Shown here one piece after another: positions 9,201 through 15,374 of a DNA stretch of 15,374 nucleotides; the first letter of the stretch is position 1, and each line of letters begins with the position of its first letter. Both the position numbers and the translations under genes were made by a program. Source of the stretch: Fragilaria radians (Eukaryota > Bacillariophyta > Fragilariophyceae > Fragilariales > Fragilariaceae); the NCBI GenBank assembly GCA_900642245.1, contig CAAAJI010000187.1, positions 10,040 to 25,413 on the forward strand. Reading direction: 5' to 3'. The notes below the pieces were generated by a model, which was not told where the DNA came from, ran no database searches, and saw only the letters and a list, made by a program, of their open reading frames with translations.

Positions 9201-9429
9201 ATGCTTTAACTTCTTCGGGAGAATATTTTTGATCACGATCCAAACTGGCAGCAGCAGTTTGACTGAAATGTGACAAGTACTGTGCTGCCTCATTTGATGT
9301 CATTCGTTTGTTCACCATATTATTGTTTCCTGAACGCTTCTTCTTTGTTTGGTTGTTGTTTTGGTGGTACGTAGTGTTCATGCTGCTACTGCTGGTTGTA
9401 TTGCTATTGTTTTTCGTATGATTCGACAT
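6292..9429 (-). CDS. large ankyrin/UBA scaffold protein with PAM2-like, PPGL and GW/WG motifs
   Basis: A single-exon gene of 1045 residues; the ATG at 9427-9429 begins MSNHTKNN. In order it has an Asn/Ser-rich N-terminus (1-40), a short helical region (65-88), an Asp run (156-178), a strongly basic Lys/Arg/Glu coiled coil (190-250), ankyrin-like helices (about 330-405, including SGLSPLHYAILSGSHEVIQILIMHG), a Lys run (504-512), a UBA domain (about 532-572, MITALLGMGFSREQIDEA...) and a second charged coiled coil (600-655). The last 390 residues look disordered. They carry PPGM (737-740), a PAM2-like IRATAKAFVP (825-834), PPPGL (839-843), PPGL (849-852) and four C-terminal tryptophans in GGWE, LWGA, GGWGA and SIW (953-1045). 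UBA domains bind ubiquitin or other helices, PAM2 binds the MLLE domain of poly(A)-binding protein, PPGL binds GYF domains, and GW/WG can bind Argonaute. A cytoplasmic mRNP or quality-control adaptor is inferred. UBA and ankyrin calls are firm; the short motifs are suggestive only. Confidence 0.8.
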   Translation of the reverse strand: MSNHTKNNSNTTSSSSMNTTYHQNNNQTKKKRSGNNNMVNKRMTSNEAAQYLSHFSQTAAASLDRDQKYSPEEVKALMGMFAEMMGVSTNKKSSSSSSFSSSVSFMFGSKENRGTGEWAPSSAFTAAAKAAVSSMHMRMPTSEFMDYCEAQFEKEDHDDDDDEDDDDDDVDGCDDDEEISNETQRRFIDPSEWKDLEQVARDEKREEEARELKAAKKREKKQRKKERLRKEASTKAAEAAIKKQEKLVTSWKSRVVAACQANDSIKLQGLLGESPFSRKIDDCKEHIEFLLQNCVSKSKDVVESGVDCRLKLTEFVHNHSITYFFAISVKTGRNSVHSACLIGDYHFLQFVLERKEGSDDEADVEKLNIDIICHDSGLSPLHYAILSGSHEVIQILIMHGCNLETKSDPGKTSINGESITASELAQAILDGKQDSIKSKGSALSAALECHTLEKDTTLQYMAFLGNVLGDIRDVLENGHVPLNDLKKDNNPEKVEENNFIASKGKKKKKKKKQESKLLPVPSRIPTGKQEDPMITALLGMGFSREQIDEAAIACGGIDYTTADDLVMWIIAKESGDDLPQVSQDSHPPDQPLVLSVEKEIVNKEDIAEAQRLEEARKAEEALLMEQRYAKQREELRRRNREWNNREQARQASKKVAYAQNHIPVVLHNADDVDSEMVSDSTLKFDEVAFSSGTESHQRNGQIILNTSFMKSSGPIKILSRPKLSPDNSKTNLTKNFPPGMEAIRVEFPPIGTSSCPEDGTVSSLGSAAIGHCDWLQDTESINPGIQTSAHGIHFADVEPHGPLYNTTPYYDDFNYENSENPLGQIRATAKAFVPSTFKPPPGLSHAGIPPGLSNAGIPQGIHHDVSTHQGLVNDNLEYNPLHVNSSMLPIEPPNVFQSLGHHGLIGFDSVHMKPPLTSYSSAASSVSSVTGLSNANEKIVNLGAPHSSSFGLGGWESSKAPSTTVTDPLSLGLSAPDPSSLWGASTEQIIGAPIGGLASLNETLPSLNTFGGTFEPFFLDQSEERKNEAVTLAGGWGATKTNSIW
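6847..6914 (-). repeat. 27-nt intragenic tandem repeat encoding PPGL-type units
   Basis: About 2.5 copies of a 27-nt unit (6847-6873, 6874-6900 and a partial copy to 6914) lie inside the scaffold gene. They encode nine-residue units of the form P-P-G-L-S-x-A-G-I, so duplication multiplied the PPGL motif. The third unit has diverged to P-Q-G-I. Confidence 0.8.
8895..8962 (-). repeat. GAT/GAC trinucleotide-rich acidic tract
   Basis: A low-complexity run of Asp codons (ATC and GTC on the plus strand) encodes most of residues 156-178 of the scaffold protein, chiefly Asp with a few Glu. Such tracts expand by replication slippage. Confidence 0.75.
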
Positions 9430-10799
9430 CAGCTCAGAGTTTTTCTCGTAGTGACAAGAAGGGATTTATATCGAATAGTTCAAATAGCAAAAAAGGAGAG
9501 ATGTGAAAGCGAGAGAGTCGACAAGCAAAACCGTTGTGAATCAATTTCTCTTATGCGAGGTAGTGTAAAAAGGTGGTTGGTGGACGGGCTTAAGCGTCAC
9601 GTACCTATTGACAGTGACTGAACACAAATTGCCAGATTTACTGGTACGCAAACTTACTCACTCACCTCTATGCCTCAACTTTTGTTACTCATTATACTAG
9701 CTTCAGACCGTACCAACTACCAACCCTCAACTGAATGCAAAGCATTCGCAAAAATATCAACATGGTAATTCCAACGATGAACTAATATTTTATTCAAACA
9801 TTGAGTGCTTCATTATTTAAAAGTGTCACTAAGTCAAACTACTTAAGGGATGCTCAATAGTAAAGCATTTCATTCCTGGTGTCACAAGGAAAATGAAGGT
9901 TTTGAATAAAGGTATCATTATCTTGATGGACACTAATGCGGAATAGTGTAAGGTTTTCAGTGCAGATAAGCTTCTCAATGACATTTATAGCTCAAAAATC
10001 GAAAATTGAGATAAATCGGTGCTACTTTACAGAACCCTATGTATTCACAAACCAACATGTTTCGATTGTAAATCATTTAGTGGCTTAGATTTTTAGTGTA
10101 ACTGTATATATCATAGATGCATTGATGGAGTCAAAGCGTAACAAGATCCCAATTGTTGAGATCACAGTAACTGTACTTTTAGGCTTTATAATTCGCTTGA
10201 ATAGAATGAGGCATTTTTATTGTCTGAATTGCCCAATTGGCTCAATTAAATGCAGCATTATCATTCCGAATTGTCAATTCTTTAAGCTTGATATTCAAGG
10301 CTTCTGTGCAGGAATGGATGCCAGAATAAAAAGAGAACAACCTTTTTCAATCTCCTTACATATATCGGTTTTTTAGAGGAAGAAATCTCACATCCTTGAT
10401 TCACTTTGCTTGATAATGATCATTACAACTCCTTTAAGTACTATGGTTTGCTAGAATCCTTGAAATCTAGACATTGTGATTTCTGGGCACCTTTGATAAA
10501 AAATTAATTTGAGACGAGATATGGCTAACGCACAGGAACAAACTGGGATAAAAAGTTTTTTACTGCTGAGATCATATGTGCAAAATCTTAGTGGGATAAG
10601 AAGTGATGCCAGGTCAAGGAATCTCCATAAAATGACGCCAAGATGAACTGATTATTTTATCAATACGAGAGGGGTTAGGAGTGTGTTGGTTACGTTCTGT
10701 GCGCTGATGTTGAATCAGAAATGCTGATAACATGACATACCCTAACCTTATTGAGAGAATCGATGAAAACACCAAGGAATTCATTTTCCTGACTAGGCA
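9430..10799. other. divergent intergenic region
   Basis: This 1370-nt AT-rich region separates the divergently transcribed scaffold (-) and LON-domain (+) genes and should contain both promoters and 5' UTRs. Short open frames at 9349-9621 (mostly antisense or upstream of the scaffold start) and 10122-10376 show no domain and are not called. No repeats or RNA genes were recognised. Confidence 0.5.
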
Positions 10800-11855
10800 A
10801 TGAGATTTCAATGTATTCTGTACTCACTGATATTGCCTGTATCCAAATCTTACATTTTGCCTGCCTACGTAAGACGTGAAACAAAGCTATTTGGCATCAC
10901 AGAATGGCGTGATATCATGTTCCAAGTGCCTGAAACCTATGAAGATCAAAATGGGCAAAGGATAACCCAAAATCCGGAGGAGCCATTAAGATCCATATGT
11001 ATCCTTCCGTTTCCTTGCGAAGAATTACTTCTATTAGGACAAACAAAGCAATTAAGGTTGTACGAAGATCGTTTTATAGAGCTATTCGATGACGCTATGG
11101 AAAATCATGAAGGCGTCGTCGCTATGGGACTTATTGCTGCTTCAGGCATTATCAAGACTGTTCCATTATGTGAAGTTGAAGCTTATAATCGCATGGAAGG
11201 CTTTGGTATATTCGTTACTATTCGTGCTGTTGGAAAGGCTTCTCTCTTGCATGTGGTAAAGCAAGAGCCATACATTAAAGCCGTTTGTCATGAACTGACA
11301 GACATCCTCCCGCAAGACTTGAAAAAGGCGAATCTGATAGCAGATACAATTGAGGAATCGATGTTAACTTTATCTGCATTAGAGCACAAACTAGATACGC
11401 TGACGGATAACGTTGACACTGAAGTAGATGAAGAAATGGAGCGGCGCATAAAAATTGCAAAGCTTGATGACACCTTTTTTGCCGACGACTTTGACGAAGA
11501 AGATGATGATGTCGAAGAAGACCGTCTTTTCGATCGCCGAAGGCGGTACTACCAAGCTTATCGTGTGGCTTTGGAAGTTGACACACAAGGCTATGTCGTT
11601 CCCTCTCATGAAGTTGATGCAGATATGTTTCGCTCCCCAAAAGAGCTTTCGGCAGTTAGCTGGGCTGCATTCATGACAGAAATACTTCCCGAAGAAGATG
11701 CTATCTATCGGATACAAGCATTAGATGAGTCGAATGTCCTCAAAAGACTAGCCTTGGCAAGTTATTTGTTACGACAAAAGAGAGGTAAACTCCAGAGCAA
11801 GTTAGACAGTTATGATGCAAAACGAAAAGAAAGCGATGACGAAAATATGAGTTAG
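10800..11855 (+). CDS. LON substrate-binding-domain protein without protease, probable plastid leader
   Basis: A single-exon gene of 351 residues from the ATG at 10800. Residues 1-17 form a short hydrophobic signal peptide-like segment ending in S-K-S. It is followed by Y-I-L-P-A-Y-V-R-R, rich in basic and hydroxylated residues and free of acids for the first stretch. A signal peptide followed by an aromatic residue at +1 is the bipartite plastid import signal of diatoms, though the consensus ASAFAP motif is not exact. Residues about 64-160 match the beta-rich N-terminal domain of Lon proteases (ICILPFPCEELLLLGQTKQLRLYEDRF..., then GFGIFVTIRAVGKASLL). Residues about 285-335 match the helical part of that domain (SWAAFMTEILPEEDAIYRIQ, then RLALASYLL). 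An acidic insertion lies at 226-241. There is no AAA+ Walker A/B or Ser-Lys protease domain, so it is not a full Lon. Plant and algal plastids carry similar stand-alone LON-domain proteins of unknown substrate. The domain call is good; plastid location is an inference. Confidence 0.8.
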   Translation: MRFQCILYSLILPVSKSYILPAYVRRETKLFGITEWRDIMFQVPETYEDQNGQRITQNPEEPLRSICILPFPCEELLLLGQTKQLRLYEDRFIELFDDAMENHEGVVAMGLIAASGIIKTVPLCEVEAYNRMEGFGIFVTIRAVGKASLLHVVKQEPYIKAVCHELTDILPQDLKKANLIADTIEESMLTLSALEHKLDTLTDNVDTEVDEEMERRIKIAKLDDTFFADDFDEEDDDVEEDRLFDRRRRYYQAYRVALEVDTQGYVVPSHEVDADMFRSPKELSAVSWAAFMTEILPEEDAIYRIQALDESNVLKRLALASYLLRQKRGKLQSKLDSYDAKRKESDDENMS

Positions 11856-12544
11856 TACATAGACTCATGTGAATGGTTAGAATCAATTGGTGCTTTCCTC
11901 CCAAATTTTGGTATACATTGCGTGATTTGCTGAATTGTGTTCCTCTGATTCTCTGAAGATAAATCTAAGGGAAAAGGACCTTATTTTAAATTTTCGAGTC
12001 AGAGTCTAACGATCTTTGTCAAAATTATTGCCACACGCCTGAATTTATGATGATCTATAGATTTAGATTGTAATGTTTTGTGTTCTAGTACCTAACTGAG
12101 CAAGATTAAATCTCAAATAGTCTTCCGTTACGGGGCTCTGGATACTCAGGTTTGGGTTTCCACATATATTTTAGGCTGATGGATTGTGCATTCAAATTCT
12201 TAATTTATCAACATAAACTTACAAAATTAGAATTTTTCTAAAGAACTCTGTGCGAAAGCCTTGAATATTGATCATTAAACCCCCTTTCAATTGCTATTCC
12301 TTTTTGAGTAGGATAAATCTATAACTATTAATGTTAATCATGAAGCAATCCAAATTAATGAAAAAGATAAAAACTCTGAAATGATTCCTGTTTATCCTTA
12401 TGCCATCAAAATTAATGTCTGTCAAAACTTTGGTACATACATAATGAGCAAAACATAAGAAAAAAAATTAAAATTGGGAAACTGAAAAAGATAGTAACAG
12501 AGATATATCTCGAATTTGCGTAATAGAGTGCAAAATCAATGTCC
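11856..12544. other. intergenic, 3' flank of the LON-domain gene and of the tRNA
   Basis: AT-rich spacer with no open frame of note. It holds the 3' UTR of the LON-domain gene and, at its right end, the short T-run (TTTT in the minus-strand sense, 12532-12535) expected to end transcription of the tRNA gene by RNA polymerase III. Confidence 0.5.
12532..12535 (-). terminator. RNA polymerase III terminator of the tRNA gene
   Basis: Four T residues in the minus-strand sense lie about nine bases beyond the last base of the tRNA. This is the minimal Pol III stop signal. Its assignment rests only on position. Confidence 0.55.
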
Positions 12545-12618
12545 AGCCCCCTGTCGGATTCGAACCAACGACCTCCTCATTACGAATGAGGTGCTCTAAC
12601 CGGCTGAGCTAAGAGGGC
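12545..12618 (-). tRNA. tRNA-Thr (anticodon CGU)
   Basis: The minus strand folds into a complete cloverleaf. The acceptor stem is GCCCTCT with AGGGGGC (one T-G wobble), the D arm is GCTC/GAGC, and the anticodon stem is CCTCA/TGAGG around loop TTCGTAA, giving anticodon CGU (codon ACG). The T arm is GTTGG/CCGAC with loop TTCGAAT. The discriminator is T. There is no intron and no genomic CCA, as in nuclear eukaryotic genes. The internal A box (TAGCTCAGCCGG) and B box (GGTTCGAATCC) are intact. It decodes threonine ACG codons in cytosolic translation. Confidence 0.95.
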
Positions 12619-12785
12619 ATTTTTCATGTCCACTGCAACTTGATTTTAAATATCAATACATCATGTTTATGTAAAGATTTTCACGTCACTTTTTCATTAT
12701 CGCTCCATCTGTGAATGATTTGTAGTCTTTTTCTTTTGGAAACTTTCATTTATGTTTGATAGCGCTTTTTTCTTATTGCTCGCTT
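12619..12785. other. spacer between the tRNA gene and the membrane-protein gene
   Basis: A 167-nt region between divergent genes. It should contain 5' flanking sequence of the tRNA and the promoter or 5' UTR of the next gene. The reading frame used by that gene is open from 12726, after an in-frame TAG at 12723. Confidence 0.4.
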
Positions 12786-15374
12786 ATGAAGCTTTGGCTT
12801 CTTCTCACTTCGATCCCATTCAGAATTCAACTCACTAATGTGATAGATTTGCAATCACGACATGAAAGTCATTCTGTTGCTAATCACTCATTAGCAATTA
12901 ATTCAGCATGCTACGACCGCTATTCAATAAGATCACATACTTTCCTTTCAATTTCCTGTAAGGCTTTTATCTGGGAACAAACATGGAAGTTGTCGAATTT
13001 TACTGCCACGTTAGAATTCCTTACACCATGTTTGGATGGTACACATGTTTTCCCCTTTCTGGGATCGGAGAGGAGCGCCAGACTCGTGATACAGCTTATA
13101 AAATGTGATTCAAGTTTCCAAGGAACAAGTTTTGAAGTTTTCCCGCATCCTACCATGCTAGAAAATAGAATCGCACCGAATTCACCTCCAATGGCTCATG
13201 TTTCATTTGATATTGGACTACTAAATCAAAGTTGGATCAAAGTTAGAAATTCTAATCCATCAAAGGCGCGGGATGGATTGGTTTATCCTTTGTTATGTAA
13301 CAAGCAAGGCATATCTACCTCCCTAGAAACATTGAAAGTAATCAAACTCGTTGTGTACTTTCTTTTGGTTTTCCTTTCCTACGTTTCCTTGCACATGATT
13401 ATTTTTTTGGGTTTCATTTTATCGGAAGAATCTGGAATTTTCGAATTGCTTGCGTTTCAACGTAGGTTGTACCAAAATGACTGTGCAAGAAATGTGGTTG
13501 AGAAATCTACTTGTCTGAGAATAAAAATGGACAATGAAGAGTTAGAAAAATCAAGTACAGAACCTACTACTTTTGACGAATTTTCATTAGGTAAAAATGA
13601 GCATGATGGAAATAATAGCATTAATGACTTTACATCCAGGAGCCCGTCTGTTGCGATCCAACCTCAAGATAACTTAGGAATGGAAAATAGTTCTGGAAAT
13701 ACTGAAAGTTCCTTTATTGACCATGGTGAAAGTCGTCCAAGTATTGACGATGAATCAAACCAACTGCAATCAGTGTCAATAGCCAGCCTATCGACTTTCG
13801 AAAAATTTTGTTGCCCCCCTGGTGACATAGAAGGCAACAAATTGGTAAATAAGGGTGTCGACTGTTGCAATGAAAGAGATAAGATCGCAGAGACAAAACC
13901 TTATGTTTATGTCGATTCAGACGCATTGACCTCAGATGATTCCTCGTCAACAAATGAAAGCAAAGCATTAAGTGTAGAACTGGACATTAGTAACTATTTT
14001 CAACAAGAACGAGATATGTCTCATGCATTAACTTGCGGAATGCCCCGTTTGGAGCCAAAGAAGTCGTCTCATGATTCTTTAATGCTTTCGCTACAGCATG
14101 CAGAAGATGAAAATCAAATTGGACCAGTCAAAAATGACTCATGCTGCATAGCATCGTCTATGGCTATAGAAGGTTCAGATATACCGCCTCCATCTGAAGC
14201 ACCTTGTTCCATTTATGCAGGACATTCTGAAATCAAAATCGTATCTAGTGAGATTCTTAAATCATATGGCGATAATAGTTCAAACAGGATTGAGACACAG
14301 TGTTATTCTCCAGAAGCGATTCTTTGTCAACAGACAGTAAATCAGGGTCCGAAACAAGTCAAGGAGCTTGTTGCATATCCCACGAAACCAACGATGGAGT
14401 CTGAAGTCGTTGTATCAGCATTAGATGGTATCTGTGACCATATTGCTATAGAGACAAATAGTCCGGTAGTAGAAAGAAAGATCTCGCAACAGCCAGATAC
14501 AACCATATGTTTGATATGTTCGACACATTTTTCACCGTTGCATAAAGGGACAGATGTTAGACTTGAAAACAAAAGTACAATGTCAAGTAAAGGTCTAGGA
14601 CACGTTGCTTACACTGTAACAGCACAAGAATGCATCGATGATAAAAGGGCCGGCAATTCATTTGAAACTACTGAACTGTCATCTTGTACATCAGTTGTTT
14701 GTCCTCATCCATTACTAAATGGGAGCTATACCAATGAAAGCTTTATGTCGACTACGTTGATGACTGTCGGTTTTCACAATGTCGATCATTTAAATCAAAC
14801 AACTATTGTCACGAAGGACCCGGTTGATTCAGACGAATCCTTATCACAAAATAACAATTTGCAGATGATCAATTTGGGCACAGCGGCTAACCATTTCGAG
14901 CCAGGAACGGAGATGGAAGCATATGCTTTTTCAAGTGATAAAACTATGTCATCTGATAAAAAAGATATTCTCAACTTGCCTTCGATAAGTAATTCAATCG
15001 CCAGGGACGAGGATTTGAATTCAATTCATGAAGCGAAGGACATGTGTGTTAGAAGCGTTGCTGCAACTCCTTTGGGTATACATGAATTGCAAATGGACTT
15101 ATCACCGTTTCATTATAGTTCAGGTAGCATGTACCAAGAAGAGTTAGATGTCATCTCACTTTCGATTCGTAATCTTCCTATTGGTTCCCCTAATGCATGT
15201 GACTCTACTCCTAAAACTTCGAAACCCGTGTCTCCTTCTGATACAATTGAAGCTCATACCTTAGATTCAACCCAATTTAAACCTGAAGTGACAGCGTTTG
15301 CATCTACCGAGCCTTCAAGCTTTCATGATTCAAATTCTTTGGATGATTACTATGGCGAACATAAAGCCATCGTT
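12786..15374 (+). CDS. putative single-pass membrane protein with long Ser/Asp-rich tail, truncated at the window edge
   Basis: The frame is open from 12726 to the last base with no stop. From the first in-frame ATG (12786) it encodes at least 863 residues; the C-terminus is outside the window. The N-terminus MKLWLLLTSIPFRIQL resembles a signal peptide. Residues about 25-180 contain several cysteines and two N-glycosylation sequons (N71-F-T and N147-Q-S), as expected for a lumenal or extracellular domain. Residues about 186-212 are strongly hydrophobic (VVYFLLVFLSYVSLHMIIFLG) and should form a transmembrane helix. The remaining 650 residues are rich in Ser, Asp, Glu, Asn and Thr with scattered SP/TP sites, so they look disordered and possibly phosphorylated. 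No known family was recognised. A shorter product from the ATG at 13527 would lose the signal and membrane segments. The gene starts 168 nt from the divergent tRNA. The long open frame makes coding status secure; topology and role are inferred. Confidence 0.72.
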   Translation, partial: MKLWLLLTSIPFRIQLTNVIDLQSRHESHSVANHSLAINSACYDRYSIRSHTFLSISCKAFIWEQTWKLSNFTATLEFLTPCLDGTHVFPFLGSERSARLVIQLIKCDSSFQGTSFEVFPHPTMLENRIAPNSPPMAHVSFDIGLLNQSWIKVRNSNPSKARDGLVYPLLCNKQGISTSLETLKVIKLVVYFLLVFLSYVSLHMIIFLGFILSEESGIFELLAFQRRLYQNDCARNVVEKSTCLRIKMDNEELEKSSTEPTTFDEFSLGKNEHDGNNSINDFTSRSPSVAIQPQDNLGMENSSGNTESSFIDHGESRPSIDDESNQLQSVSIASLSTFEKFCCPPGDIEGNKLVNKGVDCCNERDKIAETKPYVYVDSDALTSDDSSSTNESKALSVELDISNYFQQERDMSHALTCGMPRLEPKKSSHDSLMLSLQHAEDENQIGPVKNDSCCIASSMAIEGSDIPPPSEAPCSIYAGHSEIKIVSSEILKSYGDNSSNRIETQCYSPEAILCQQTVNQGPKQVKELVAYPTKPTMESEVVVSALDGICDHIAIETNSPVVERKISQQPDTTICLICSTHFSPLHKGTDVRLENKSTMSSKGLGHVAYTVTAQECIDDKRAGNSFETTELSSCTSVVCPHPLLNGSYTNESFMSTTLMTVGFHNVDHLNQTTIVTKDPVDSDESLSQNNNLQMINLGTAANHFEPGTEMEAYAFSSDKTMSSDKKDILNLPSISNSIARDEDLNSIHEAKDMCVRSVAATPLGIHELQMDLSPFHYSSGSMYQEELDVISLSIRNLPIGSPNACDSTPKTSKPVSPSDTIEAHTLDSTQFKPEVTAFASTEPSSFHDSNSLDDYYGEHKAIV

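Noticed and set aside
10122..10376. 84-codon plus-strand open frame in the divergent spacer
   Set aside because: Begins with a non-ATG codon, has no domain and lies in AT-rich DNA; treated as chance.
11275..11717. Minus-strand open frames of 61 to 121 codons inside the LON-domain gene
   Set aside because: Antisense shadows of a clearly recognisable coding sequence, rich in His, Leu and Ser as expected for mirrored codons.
12920..13156. 78-codon minus-strand frame over the start of the membrane-protein gene
   Set aside because: The plus strand is open without interruption across it for 883 codons, so it is an antisense shadow.
14508..14543. C-L-I-C...H...H pattern in the long tail of the membrane protein, considered as a zinc finger
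   Set aside because: Only two Cys and two His at irregular spacing, with no surrounding family pattern; too weak to call.

Overview
The window looks like nuclear DNA of a small-genome, AT-rich photosynthetic stramenopile, most likely a diatom. The evidence is a short canonical GT-AG intron (64 nt), a eukaryotic tRNA gene with no encoded CCA, long Asp/Ser/Asn low-complexity runs, a probable signal-plus-transit leader on a LON-domain protein, a PDZ-like domain appended to a transporter, and a decayed copia-type retroelement trace. The genus cannot be named from the sequence. None of the protein-coding genes can be given a reliable symbol.

Layout, left to right: (1) about 291/410-2525 (+), a two- or three-exon MATE-family transporter with a C-terminal PDZ-like domain. 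(2) 3027-3920 (-), convergent with it, a two-helix membrane protein whose soluble part resembles the catalytic domain of 2-oxoacid dehydrogenase E2 acyltransferases but lacks the catalytic His. (3) 3921-6291, a 2.4-kb gene-poor stretch holding a dinucleotide microsatellite, a six-unit 22-nt minisatellite with a palindromic core, and decayed copia-like coding traces. (4) 6292-9429 (-), a 1045-residue scaffold with ankyrin, UBA and coiled-coil segments, followed by a disordered tail carrying PAM2-like, PPGL and GW/WG motifs. (5) 9430-10799, a divergent intergenic region. (6) 10800-11855 (+), a stand-alone LON substrate-binding-domain protein with a probable plastid leader. (7) 12545-12618 (-), a tRNA-Thr(CGU). 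(8) 12786 to the window edge (+), an open reading frame of at least 863 codons without a stop, predicted to be a single-pass membrane protein with a glycosylatable N-terminal domain and a very long Ser/Asp-rich tail; it is truncated by the window.

The genes do not form an operon or an obvious pathway; this is ordinary eukaryotic gene order with mixed orientations. The most unusual content is (a) the set of translation/decay-type short linear motifs in the ANK-UBA scaffold, (b) the catalytically dead, membrane-anchored E2-like protein, (c) the transporter-PDZ fusion and (d) the long unannotated open frame at the right end. All functional statements are inferences from translated motifs; no database search was possible.
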